Shown: one piece after another, positions 22,701-34,763 of the stretch
How positions within the stretch are numbered: position 1 is the stretch's first letter
Layout: each line of letters begins with the position of its first letter
Assembly (NCBI GenBank): GCA_905250125.1
Contig: CAJNOL010001388.1
Location: forward strand, 1-64,000
Source of the DNA: Rotaria sordida
Taxonomy: Eukaryota > Rotifera > Eurotatoria > Philodinida > Philodinidae
Length of the DNA: 64,000 nucleotides
Direction of reading: 5' to 3'
Program-made: the position numbers and the translations under genes
The notes under the pieces: generated by a model
What the model saw: only the letters and a program-made list of their open reading frames with translations
Told to the model about the DNA's origin: nothing
Databases searched by the model: none

Positions 22701-25700
22701 TTTTCTACAAACTAGTCTAATTGATATCTTTACGTAGGTGAAATTTCAGATCAAAATTCAAAAGTATGAATTCACTGGGAAACTTAGATTCTACAGGAAA
22801 AATCCACTAAACAGTCGAAATTTCGATAGGAAAGACACTCATTAGTTCGAATCATTCAAGGATATTTACCTACTCACTAGACTATCGATTAAATATAGTC
22901 TCAGATAGAAAGTAATTTATCACTTGGGAACCTTTACTCGTGAGACATAAATTCTGATATCATTCATAAATATAACTATGTCTCTTCACTAGCTTTTTTT
23001 TTTTAAAAAACTATTCAATATATTAGAAGATCTAAAGAACAAATTCAATAACAACGATTTCTTAATGAAAGTGAAAATAGTTCTCAATTGATGAAGATTA
23101 ATAATGCTTATAAACTATTCGAAAGTTTTTACGATCGCAAATCATATGAAACTATTATACTCTTACGAGGAAACACTTCTAAGTAATAATCGAGTTATGA
23201 ACTAATACTTTGTCCATGAATAGCTCTCGATGAGACTAGAAAAATCCTAAGAGATTTCATGCTACTGACCATTCCTTCTTCAGTTACAGATATTTTATTA
23301 AGATTTCAAGTTTGTAAGAGAGTACACAAAAAAACTGAAATTGCCATATTTTGGCTTGAATTTTCACTTACACATAGGTCTCATGGTACTTAGCATGCCT
23401 TAAAAATTTTAGCTTGAATTAGAAGATACTACAATGGATACATACTCTCTATCGATGATGTGAGAAAATCATCTTTGTTCGAGATGAAACTTTTAGAGTA
23501 AGCTAACAAGAAAATTACTCCTTCACTAGACGAAAATTCATTTATATCCATACAAAAACAGATTTGCAGTATGTTCAAAAGAATTCATTGTTGATCTTTT
23601 CTGTGTATATTCAGCCCATCACTAGAATCTAGATATTTTACCAAAAAGATTTACTTTAAAAAACTAAACATTTGTTGAACTTTTCTAATTTCATGATTTC
23701 CTCGAAGAAGTAAAACTTTTTTTGGACATTGAAATTTTGCAGCTAATAAATAAATAACAACCTAAAAACAAAAACTAGAATACATTAAATTAAATTTGTT
23801 TCTTTTCAGAATTTTTACTTCTAATCCATGAATACCACGATCAACATAATCTCCAAGAAAAAGAAATGATGCTGGTGAAAGTAATGGTGTTGCACGCCAT
23901 AAACATTTTTCAAAACAGATTAAATCTTCATAATTTCCATGTATATCACCAAGAATATAACATGGTGATGTTAATTTAAGACAACGTGGTTCATATCTTA
24001 TTATATCACGAACTTCTTTACATAAATTAATAACAGATCGACCTAATTGAATAATTGAATTTGGTGCCCACATTAATGCTTCTTTTGTTTGATCACGTTT
24101 TTCAAAAAAACGTAACATTTCTTGAATATCCGTTGCAATTGTTCTCTACACAAAGAAGAAGAGAATCGATAAATTTTTATCATCTTTTTCATTTACTCGA
24201 TCAAATATTTCTTCTGATGGTGATCGTGGTAAACGTTTTAATTTTTCGTCTGTTGTTGTACTAAATTGACTATGATAACTCATTGTACGTAATGATTCAA
24301 CTTGGTGAAGTATACCAGATTTTTTTAATGTTACACAATGATCAGCTAATTCATAGTTTACATTACCATGAACTAAAAATATTTGAATAAAAAAAAAAAA
24401 AGAAGTTATTTATTTTTATTTAACTCACTTCGATCATTCTGATTATCAATTTTAACATCTTTATACCGTCTACAATTTAAAATAAACGGATATGTTTATA
24501 GAAAATAATAAAAAAAAAATAACGGACTTGCACATTCGTAATAATTCTTGTACATTTGTATTAAGACGAAATAGAACAGATGTACCACGATATTTTAATT
24601 GTCCAACTGAATTTAAAAATTCAATTAATATTAATTGATTATTGGCTTGTAGATTAAAAGAACTGAATAAGGTTGATAATAAAAAAAATATTTTCATTGA
24701 ATAAAACATAAGATATCGAAAATGCAAAATTAAAGTAGAAGTATTTTTTTTCTTTAGATATGGTTAAATATTGCATGACGAGCTGATCAAGAATATGTGC
24801 ATATTCAATTTTTTCAGATGACCTAGTTTTTCTGAAAAACAAGTCAATTTTCTATAACCAATAAATTTTCAATTTTTTCATTTGCTTTAAATTTTAAAAC
24901 TGTTTGCCAAAGAGATTTAGCGTGAAAAACTCAATCTAAGAAACTCATTGACCAGTGATTTTTCTAGATTCAGTTTTTCATGCTAAATCTCAAGCAAACA
25001 GTTTTGAAGTTTAAAGGAAATAAAAAAAATCGGAAATTGACTTATTTTTCAGAAAAAGTAGGTCATCCGAAAAACTGAAAACACGCAAATTCTTGATCAG
25101 TTCACCACCCTCTATCTAATCATATATAAAGAAAAGAAACTTCCACTTTAATTTTGCATTTCTCACACCTTACTTGAATGTTGATAGAACTTCATTGTAT
25201 GATGGAATATCATCACTTGGTTTACCGGCTTTTAGACATTGAACATCGTTATGAAGATCTCTGAAAAAAAAGTCTTTGTAATTTAATTTAACAAAATTAT
25301 GAAATTTTTGTTTTTGAAATATAAACTTCTTTTATGAACGAAATTCTATTCTCGATAAAACAGCGTCATCAAATTTGAATAAAAATGCTTAGACAAGTGT
25401 ATTTATAAGGATAGAAGATTATATATAAAATTTAAGAATGTTCGATTCAGATCCATTCTCATATAGAATTATATTCCAATAGAGTTATTAATTAGATTAA
25501 CGTATTATCTTGTCGATCTTCCATTTCTTATCATGTTTTTTAGTACTTTCTGGTCACGTCCCATTTTGGTATCCTAAGGCATTATTAACCATCTTGATGA
25601 AAAGACACTTTCATTGCGTTTGGTACATCGCAAAGTGATGAATTGAATATAAAGTTATCATGTTGATTTACTTTTCTTATCTATAATCAACATGCCCTAG

Positions 25701-28268
25701 ACTAGTGACTTTTATAGGTCACTTTTGCAATTCAATCCAAACATTTTCTATTGCATATATATTTTTAACATATGATATTTAATTAAATTTAAACCATAAA
25801 ATACAATAAAACATCTTCTATCTATTCAAAAGACGTTGCTTCCCTCTGGGTCTCAGTTACTATAAGAAATAGAGGTCTGAAAATTTTGATATGCCTATAC
25901 TTCATTATAAATGTAAGTCAATAGCACTACCCGCATTCTGCTTGTTTGAGTATACACTGAGTTATGATGATTGATATCGATTTTTGCTTTGAGCTTCATA
26001 CCTCGGGAGGGAAAAGAGCGTTGTAGATCGACAGACCTATTATTGTGTAGCGGTATGTTTCAATTATTTGTTATATAAGTTTCGTGAAGACTCCCCAACC
26101 TCTTCAAGTATTGTAATCATTTTATTCTAACCATGAATATTCAAAAAAAAACATCTGTTGCCTTGTTAAGACCTATAGCTCAACGATAGTTTAATAAATT
26201 GCTCTGAAACTTTTAGAGAACGTTGTCTGCAAATTTCAGAAGTAAATGTTATACTAGAAGGATATGGCATATGGATGATCATCATGTTAGTGTCGAAGAT
26301 CCAGAGACGCTAATATTCGTGCAAATGAATTTATCATTTGGATGAAGACATGATAGATTTAGCTTAATTTTCATGTGAAAATCATTTATTTGATTAGCTA
26401 CAAGACTAACTTCAGTAGACAGTCTTTTAAGACTGTGAAGCTCACAACAAAAATAGATTCCATTCATCATAGCTCTGTTTCTACTCAAGCAAGCGAGATT
26501 CGAATGGTGCCACTGATCTAAGGTGATAGAAAAGTTAAACAATAACGTATTTTTTTTCTATAATGTTAAGGACTTAGTTCAAATTCAGATAGTGATTTTT
26601 AACAACTAATAGCATTTCCTATATAATACATTCTACACTAGATGAACTAACTTTCCTTAAAAAGTTAAAAGTATCACAAAAACTGAAAAAAAGGTAATTT
26701 TTTGATAAATTTCGTTTTTTGTCATATTTTTAATTGTTTAAGAGAAGATAGTTTATCTAGTATAGAATGCATTCGATAGAAAACTCCATTGACTAAATCA
26801 CTATCTAAATTTGAGCTAATTGCTTAACATTATAGAAAAAAGAATCAAAGATATATTATTGTTAAAATTTTTTCAGATCTCTAGCTATTATGGTAACTGA
26901 AATTCAAGGACGGAAAAAACTTTTGTCCAAAACTATACATCTTGTATTTAATAATACACAATACAGGTCATCATATTATACAAATAATTATAGTTCACTG
27001 TTTGATATAGGAATATTTCTATCGATGATGAATATAAAATTACATACCGAAATTCTTCTATTGACATAGATCCGGAATTTTTAACATTATAAAAACGAAA
27101 AATATATCGACAACGTAATTCTGCTGGAGCTCCTAATTGAATTTTTTTTCAAAATTAAATTAGATTCAACAACAAAAAAAAGATTTAATTAATACCTCCA
27201 TGTGAAGTATTTGGATCCATTGCAGCTAATCCTAAATTGAAGAATAAATATCTTCAAAAATTTTATTGAATGAATTAACTAACCAAGTAAATAATCTAAA
27301 TAAGTTAAATAAGAAGTTTTTTGAGCATCAAAAGCACGAAAATAAGCTTGAATTTTTGTTTTTTCTATTGTTGATAATTTATTATCCATAGCTTCAGTAA
27401 AACTTTTCAAACTCATATATTCACTTGGAAATGTATATGAATAAAATTCTTTAAAAACACGTTCTTGAACTAAATCAAAGCAAAGAAGAAAAAGAAATAG
27501 AATTTTTTGTGAAATATAAAAAGATATCTTTTTATACTTTTATTATTAAATTTAGCTGAACTTATTAATTGCTCTAATGGTGAAATAGTTATTTGATTAT
27601 TTAAATCAACTTGTTTATATTCAATAAGTTGGAAAGTCGGCTCTTCAAATATTTTTCCGTTGGATATTACGCCATCTAAATACAGACAAAAAAAATTAAT
27701 AGAAAAGAAAATATATGAAACATTTACATACCCCATCCATTTACTTGTTGTTGTTCAAGAATATTTTTTAATATATAATATGGTTCAAGTCCAAGTAATT
27801 CTCGATTTTTAATAGCCATATTTATTCGTTCTAAATTCATCCATATTGAATTAATTGAATTCGATCCATTTACACGTGCCTAACAATAAAAATAATAAAA
27901 TTTTTCAATAAGACAAAAAAAAAATGTATTTTGAAGCAATAAATAATTACTAATTGAGTTTTACTAAGTAAATAATATGTTTGTATACTTGGTAAACATG
28001 GTAATACATCACAACATCGAATTTTAAATACAGATAATGGTTCAAAATCATATGGAGAACACTAAAATATATTCAACAAATAATTTATAATCAAATATCA
28101 AATAAATAAAATATTAACCTTATTTGCTATTCGTTTCGCAGCAAGAGCTCGAGTTTCACCTGGTTGAATTTCATCAAATGGAAACCAATATCCACGGCCT
28201 GGATTTTGTTCAATAAGAAGTAAAGCATTAAGATCTCGTTCGATAATAATACATATAACTAACTTCAT
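19738..28268 (-). CDS. PPP-family Ser/Thr phosphatase with Nudix-like and EF-hand N-terminus
   Basis: Sixteen exons starting at 28268 give 758 residues. Residues 1-90 look like a Nudix fold: hydrophobic strand VICIIIERD, then a Nudix-box start [10 protein letters not shown] whose catalytic REXXEE has become RIANKC, so hydrolysis is unlikely. Residues ~215-300 hold EF-hand-like segments ([34 protein letters not shown]). The catalytic domain (~480-740) has every PPP signature: GDIHGNY (496), GDYVDRG (528), LRGNHE (558), LHGG (613), VVRAHE (~705) and SSRYCGG in place of SAPNYCG (~730). Metal and phosphate ligands are therefore retained and an active calcium-responsive phosphatase is plausible. 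RdgC/PPEF has EF-hands C-terminal to the catalytic domain; here they are N-terminal. The start is the first ATG of exon 1; an upstream exon cannot be excluded. Large introns at 21825-23654 and 25261-27047 carry palindromic insertions. Confidence 0.88.
19870..21337 (-). other. last intron of the phosphatase gene
   Basis: About 1.5 kb between the penultimate exon (21338-21658) and the final exon (19738-19863). The plus-strand ORF at 20002-20307 lacks recognisable features and ends within the intron. Nothing else is supported. Confidence 0.5.
22357..22902. mobile_element. palindromic MITE-like element in phosphatase intron
   Basis: The left end ACTATATTTAATCGATAG is mirrored at the right end (CTATCGATTAAATATAGT at ~22883-22900). 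Inner blocks also mirror (TAGTTTGTAGAAAAAA, TTTCAGA, GAATTTT, TGACTTGAAA-like). It occupies the 1.8-kb intron between exons 13 and 14. Confidence 0.65.
24719..25168. mobile_element. palindromic MITE-like element in phosphatase intron
   Basis: The left end GAAAATGCAAAATTAAAGT is mirrored by ACTTTAATTTTGCATTTCTC at ~25145-25168. Matching continues inward through CTGATCAAGAAT, CAGATGACCTA / CGGATGACCTA, TTTTTCTGAAAAA and AAACTGTTTGC. It fills most of the intron between exons 8 and 9. Confidence 0.75.
26549..26842. mobile_element. palindromic MITE-like element in phosphatase intron
   Basis: The left end TTTTTTCTATAATGTTAAG is mirrored by CTTAACATTATAGAAAAAA at the right. Inner blocks CAAATT(C/T)AGATAGTGATTT, ATTCTA and ACTAGAT(G/A)AAC also mirror. 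It lies in the intron between exons 7 and 8. Confidence 0.75.
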
Positions 28269-29385
28269 TTCAGTAATTTACAACAACAACAAAAAACATT
28301 TCCTATTTACTTTTGATCTAGAAATATCAAACTCGAAAAATATATATTTGATAATAGACTTGTTTATTATTAAATCCAATAGAAAGTAAAATGAATACCT
28401 TCATCAATAACAGATGTCACCATTCAATTGAATAAAACAAACTTGTTTTTTTCGAATACCTCGGAAAAAAAAAATGTTAAAAATAGATGATGTTTTATTT
28501 TATTGAAACAATTTATAATAGAAAATATATTCAGACAAATTTATTTAATTTGTCTAGGAAGCTGCGGATTCGTATCCTTGAGCTCGTCGGATCGGTGGTT
28601 CCGGACTCGCTTGGGTCCAGATCCAAAAAATTTGAACCCGATGGGCTCTAGTCATTGGAAAAATGTGTAAGGTACCCTAGTCATCGAATACAACAAATTG
28701 AAAAAAATTATTTCGTATCTTCCGGACGACTATTCAATTCAGATTAGAAAATTCCGTTGAGAGTATCAAAGTATGGTTCGACCAGATCCGGATCCTAAAA
28801 AGGTTCAATGAATCGGACTCAAAAATTTAGCTTCTGTCGGGTTCGGGACCACAAAAACGTGAACCTGCAGCTCCCTACATTAATTGTATAGAACAAATTC
28901 TTGCTTGATCTCGTTTACATCATTCAACTAAAACTATTCGATATAGCTCATGAAGATTTATGTATTATTGTTGGTCTGACGAATTCTGTTTTCTCAATTA
29001 ACTGTTCAATATCGGCTCTTTTTTTTATGTTAACATAATGCTCGTCTTAACTAAGCTAAAACTTTTAATTTATTAAAGTATCGAGTGATAGAAAAGTGAA
29101 TAACAAGAAATAATTGTATGTTGACGTTTTTTTCTAAGACTAGCCAATAAGTAGTTAAAACCTTGATTCTTCACTTGTTTATGTAGGCAGAGGGTGCCAG
29201 ATGTTGGTAGAAAAATGTTCGAAACTGGCATCCGCAACTCCCTAGCTTTTACAGGAGTCAAAAAGTAGTTGATTATTCCAAATGAATAATGTAGAATATA
29301 TGAAAGATTTGCACAGTACCTATTGACCAATATGTAATTCTTCGAAGAGAGAGCAACAGGTCAGATGTGTACTACAATAAGTAAA
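28269..29385. other. intergenic with a degenerate inverted repeat
   Basis: This is the upstream region of the phosphatase gene. A GC-richer insertion at about 28558-28877 has ends GGAAGCTGCGGATTC and, in reverse complement, GGGAGCTGCAGGTTC, with repeated GGATCCGGATCTGG-like blocks; it looks like a DNA transposon remnant. No gene is seen up to the gap at 29386. Confidence 0.5.
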
Positions 29386-29485
29386 NNNNNNNNNNNNNNN
29401 NNNNNNNNNNNNNNNNNNNNNNNNNNNNNNNNNNNNNNNNNNNNNNNNNNNNNNNNNNNNNNNNNNNNNNNNNNNNNNNNNNNNN
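29386..29485. other. assembly gap (100 N)
   Basis: Exactly 100 unknown bases, the conventional placeholder for a gap of unknown size. The sequence directly after it is a repeat end, so the gap probably reflects repeat collapse. Confidence 0.98.
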
Positions 29486-30048
29486 CTACACATTAAGTTA
29501 AAATGTGTCGCATGTGTCGTGGTTTACGATACAATGCACGACACGTGGTGCTCGTTGCGACACATTTTGTCCAGCAAGAGCACGACACATTTCGTACGAC
29601 ACATGCGACACATTTTTTTATTGGTTCTTCTGAAAACGCATACTATGAATTTTTTTCAATTTAATTCCATTATAATTATTTCTGTTCTGAAAACGCAAGC
29701 AGGTCACAGCTTGAGATCTTTCCAGCCTCGAGCTGGTCCGATCTCTGTTAGACCGGTTTAGGGTAGCCCTCTCTCGAATATTGGTTGAGAGTAGCATTTT
29801 CTCGACTAATAAATTATCGAGAAATAATCTAAAAAAAAAGTTATTGTGGAAATATTTATCTTTCTTACATTCAACCGTGTTGCTTATATATGGCTGTGCG
29901 TGCATAACAAAAACAGTGAATGAATAGTGAACAACTAGAACGTGACAAATTCGTATACAACACATTCTAAGCACGGCACATTGTTATGCTGGGATGCACG
30001 ACACAATAACTCACGACATATAAATGCGACACATTTTATGTTAGAGTG
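29486..30048. mobile_element. inverted-repeat element at gap edge
   Basis: The left end holds TTAAAATGTGTCGCATGTGTCG, and the right end in reverse complement has ATAAAATGTGTCGCAT. Inside, CACGACACATT-like motifs recur several times. The left boundary may be cut by the gap. ORFs within it show no domain. Confidence 0.6.
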
Positions 30049-30050
30049 TA

Positions 30051-30133
30051 CTGCAATTTAGTCACGCCCTCATTCTCACGCTGACTGCTGCGTTCAATGT
30101 ACTAATCAGTATAAGGGTGTGACTAAACTGCAG
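30051..30133. mobile_element. 83-bp hairpin MITE
   Basis: The terminal arms CTGCAATTTAGTCACGCCCT and AGGGTGTGACTAAACTGCAG are reverse complements apart from three positions, with a 43-bp loop. It directly follows the preceding element. Confidence 0.7.
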
Positions 30134-30181
30134 AAGGACCTACGATTGAAGCTTTGAATATTCATTGGTTTCTTTTTGTAG

Positions 30182-30380
30182 AATCAAACAGATAGTGAAT
30201 TACCAGAAGAAAAAATCAAACGATTAGAACAAGAAAATGCATCACAAGCGACAATAATTGAAGAATTGCGTGAATAGAACGAAAAGTATCTTAATACGAT
30301 TGAATGGATGCAAAAAAAAATGCAACAACTTGAAGACGATCTTAATCATACAAAAGCAAAAATATCTGAACTCAACTCGC
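30182..30380 (+). pseudogene. coiled-coil exon fragment with in-frame stop
   Basis: After a good acceptor (TTTTTGTAG) one frame runs for about 66 codons with strong heptad character (KIKRLEQENASQATIIEELR, then MQKKMQQLEDDLNHTKAKI). It is interrupted once by TAG at 30275-30277, where CAG would give glutamine. Codon use looks like the other genes here. No neighbouring exon was found. It is probably a relic of a duplicated gene; the parent is not recognisable. Confidence 0.5.
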
Positions 30381-31076
30381 CCAAGTCAACGCGAACGGTT
30401 AGAGAACGCGTTCAGAACAAGTAGTTCGGGGCGCGTTCGGCATGACTTTCGGCTTCATCGCGAACATGTTCGATGGCGTTCTGTAAACGTTCGCCTCGGT
30501 CTGGGCGTCTAATTCGTCGAATTGTGCACCTCCATTGGTTAAGAAGTAATATTTATTGAAAAATGACAAATTCAATCTGTTCAATTGCGTTTTTTTTGTG
30601 TTCCCACTATGTATATATATGTACATTAAGTGGTTTTTTTCTCTATTGATATGTACATTAGGTGGTTTTTCTTTTTTTTATTGATATGTATATTAGATGC
30701 TTTTTCGTTTTTTGTATTGATATGAAAAAGATATATCAAAAAGAAGAAATAGAATAGAAACTGTAATATTACTGATATGGGAACGAACAATATTCCATTG
30801 TTGTTTGATTATTTATGGTGTGGAGGTGAATAACAAGAATACCCATATACTTATACTTTAAAAACGTCGTTTACTTTGCTTACTTGACTAGCTTGCAAAT
30901 GTAACAAAATAGATATTCATTGGTTACAAAAAAAAGTAAAGGCTATCCTTAAATTTGACAATTAAAATTTATTTATTTTTCATTCAAAATAAAATGATCG
31001 CCAGACACAAAAAAAATCAATCAGGAAGAAATACAAGTCTATGTACAAATATAAGCAAAAAAGAAAGAAGAAGTTC
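30380..31076. repeat. GC-rich palindromic patch and AT-rich spacer
   Basis: 30385-30510 is much richer in GC than its surroundings and partly self-complementary (ACGCGAACGGTTAGAGAACG against CGTTCTGTAAACGTTCGCC), consistent with a transposon remnant. From 30600 a ~40-bp sequence with ATGTACATTA-GTGGTTTTT recurs three times. The remainder is the 3' flank of the GPCR gene. Confidence 0.45.
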
Positions 31077-31686
31077 TCATGGATTAATACGACGTTGATG
31101 TAATTGTTTATTTTTATTTGTTATTGGTAATAATGCAGATGATTTTTTAATACATACACCAAATGTTATATTCCAAAAAGCCATACGAAATTGTTTTGAA
31201 CAATAAGCATATATAAATGGATTAATAACTGAATTAAAATAACCAAGCCATGTTATTAATGTTACTGTATGATCATTTAATGAATGTTTTTCTGCTGGTA
31301 TAACATACATGATAAAGAAAGGTAACCAAAGAATAATAAAACCACCGACAACAACAGCTAATGTTTTTGCTGTTTTTTGTTCTTTCATAAAACGAATACG
31401 TTCACGACGATGAACATCACCTGGTGTATTATTATTACGTACACTTGTACGTATTAAATTTGATGATTGACCTGATAGATATATTGGTGTACGATTTGTC
31501 ATATCATTTGATGAAATTTTATCCTCATCATCATCTTCATCATTTGTTAACGAATAACTTGGTGTTGCTGTAAATGTTTGTTTTGGTCTATTTTGATATG
31601 AATTATAATTAATTGATGATGAAGAAAAACAACAACAACAACATAATGAATTATTTTGATTAAGATTATTTTCATTTAAATTATTA

Positions 31687-31727
<41 letters not shown>

Positions 31728-34700
31728 TCGACTAATATAATAACGTATTAATGAAGAAAAAGATTTTGGTGGTTGTATTGGTGAATTATTTGTTAATCTA
31801 TATTGTTGTTGTTGTTGTTGTTTACTATTTTCAATTGATGATGCTGATGGTGAAGTTGTTATTAAACGTGAAGATTTTATTCGACGATTTATACGTGTTG
31901 GTTCAGGTAAAGATTGTTTTTGTCTAATAAAATATGAAGATGTTGAATGATTTGAAAGATTTATTTGCATTATTGAAGGATTTGTTGTTGATCGTGTTCT
32001 CATTGGTATTGAAGTTATTTGTTGCATACTATTTTTTTTATATCTATGTGTATTTTTTTTTATTGATAATTGTGTTAGTTCATTTAATGATTGACTTGTT
32101 TGATTTAAATTTTCATTTATTGATGAAAATAAATGATGAGCATTATTTTCTTGAATTGGTAATATTAATTGTTCAATTTCATTCTAAAAACAAAGAAAAC
32201 TTTTTATTTTTTGTACTTTTCGTTCATTTTGGGGATAAACATAATTTCAAATATAGATAACGACAAAAAAACAATGTTCTAGAAAAACTATATCATAAAA
32301 ATTAATTTCTATTGTATCATATAATTGCATACGGAAGCAGCATTTATCTTTATCTTTTTTTTAATTTTCCGGCCTATGTCGTACTCATTGATCGAGTACA
32401 ATTATATCTTAGTGTTCTACTTTTTTTCTCAAGAATAAATGGAATAAATCGGTAGCTATTTCTGTTTCCGGTAATCTAAAAGGACAAGAGAACGAATAGT
32501 TATCATATTGCTCTAATAAGTAATTTCTACTCTATATTCATTGCCTAAAGACAGTTTCATGATTATTTCATATTGACTAGAATGTTGCAAAAGATCAAGA
32601 AAACGGTAGAAATCAAAAAGAATTGAATAAGATTTTTCTCAAAAAAACTTATCATTCTATATTACTTTTGATTTAATACAAATATCTTTTATTTCTGATG
32701 ACATTGCCATGTTCAAAAAGCCAAATAAGATTTAGTTATTAAATGAGATTTTATTCATATATATATATTCTTCATCCGTTTTTTGAGTTGCTAAATGACA
32801 TCAAATCTTATGTCAAGTTTTTTTTTTCTCAGATATAAAACTCATACATTTGATTATCGGACTTACACACAATACATGAACTTATAATAGATTAAAAATA
32901 TCTAAATCTTTGATTGTCACTCTATAAATATTCAATAAAATTAATTAAAAATTACTTCATCTAAAACGAAATGACAATTTTTTGTTTTCAATTTATTTTT
33001 TCTATATTTTGAAAAAATAAGACACGTATATTGTGCATGACAGTTGTCAATTTCAATGAACACTACTTGATCTTTTTCTATAGTCTCAACTTATAACTTT
33101 GAGCACAAAACAGATTTAATAGAGAAGGAAATATATGTCATCATGTAATAAATGTTATTTGTCGAGAGATTCGAATTGATTATTGTATCTACTTTTATTC
33201 ATGTGAAATAACAAAAAATTTAAATTCTAGAAAACATTCTTACGTTTTGTTTCCTTGTATCTTTAGTGTTTGTTGTTGGTGTTGAAATAGCAGCAGCGGC
33301 AGCCACAGCTGCTGCTTTTAATTGTCGACTATGACTTAATTCTGTATTTAAATCACGTATTTTACTTGTTGTTGAATGTTCAAATGAACGTGAACGACGT
33401 TTAGTTAATGGTGATAAAGATGTTTCATATGTTTTTAATTCATAACATGATTCATCATCTTTACGAAATTGATATTCCGGATTAATATGTGTTAAATAAT
33501 TCGATCGATATTGATAAATATCATCGGATGTATTACTTAATTTTTGTGTTGAATTTTTACATGAATGTGAATAAATTGATGTTTTTGAACTTGATCGTCG
33601 TTGATGTATGGGTGAATTTGTATTCTGATTTTGATTGTTATTATTTGTAAAACGATATACAAGATAACCATTTTGTTTTTGTTCAATAGTTGGACAATGA
33701 TTATATGTAAAATGAGGTATTGATGTTCTTGATGATAAATTTTCTTGTGATCGTTTTCGACAACAAAAACAACACCATGAAGAAAATTTTTTATCTTGTT
33801 TTTTATTATTATTTGACATATGTCTATTAGTTATAAAACTATTAGGATTTGATTTTATTGATATATTTGATGATCGAATATTATTATTATTATTATTATT
33901 ATTATTATCATCGCGAAATTTTTTTATTAAATTTTCACGATCATAAACAACCATAAATATACGTATATAAACAAATATCATCACAACACCTGGAATATAA
34001 AATGAACCAAGTGCTGAATAAACAACATAACCTCGTGCTGTATTTAAGTCGCATTTATATTCTTGTTCGACCTAGAGTTATAAATAACAAAACTAACTTT
34101 TCATGTCTGTTCAATAAAATCATTTATGCATACGAATTTTTTTCAAGGAAGTATGCCATTCAAATAAGAGAAAACAAAATAATAAAGTATTCTTACCTTT
34201 TGTCGCCTATTTTTATCTCGCCAACCGAATATCGGTGGACATGTTATAACGACTGAAACGATCCATACTAATAAAATCATAACACGAGCAAGAAATTTCG
34301 ATCTATATGCTGTATATGTTAATGGTTTTGTTATAGCCATATACCGATCCACGGAAATACAAGTTAAATTAAGTATACTCGATGTACATAAAAGAACATC
34401 TGATGATACCCATAAATCACATAAAATTAAACCAAGTTTCCATGAACGATCACGTTGATAACAATAAATACTTAGTGGAAGAACAAATATTGCAACTAAA
34501 GCATCAGCAAAAGCTAATGATGCTATAAAATAATTAGTTACTGTTTGTAAACGACGTGTACGAAAAAAAGCACATATTACAAGTAAATTGCCAAGAAATG
34601 CACTTATATCGATTAATATCATGCATGTTAAAGTTACTATTCGAAACCACACAGGCATTGTTGATGCTGTTGTTGTTGTTGTTGTTGTTGTTGCATTAAT

Positions 34701-34763
34701 GTTAAATGTAACATTAGAAAAATCGACATATGATGCAGATGTTAGGGTACCCATGATAATCAT
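31077..34763 (-). CDS. biogenic-amine GPCR (dopamine/octopamine receptor-like)
   Basis: Three exons (34763-34197, 34071-33244, 32183-31077), all in phase 0, encode 833 residues. The N-terminus is short and Asn/Thr-rich. TM1 has GNLLV and TM2 LAFAD. TM3 carries the amine-binding Asp (WVSSDVLLCTSS) and DRY; TM4 is followed by CPPIFGW. TM5 SALGSFYIP places Ser at 5.42 and 5.46 as in catecholamine receptors. TM6 has WLPFF and TM7 NPFIY. These together indicate a plasma-membrane G-protein-coupled receptor for dopamine or octopamine/tyramine. The closest resemblance I can judge is to invertebrate D1-like DAMB/Dop1R2. The third intracellular loop is about 500 residues with poly-Asn and poly-Gln runs, far longer than the usual 100-200. 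The start could equally be the Met three codons downstream. Confidence 0.9.
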
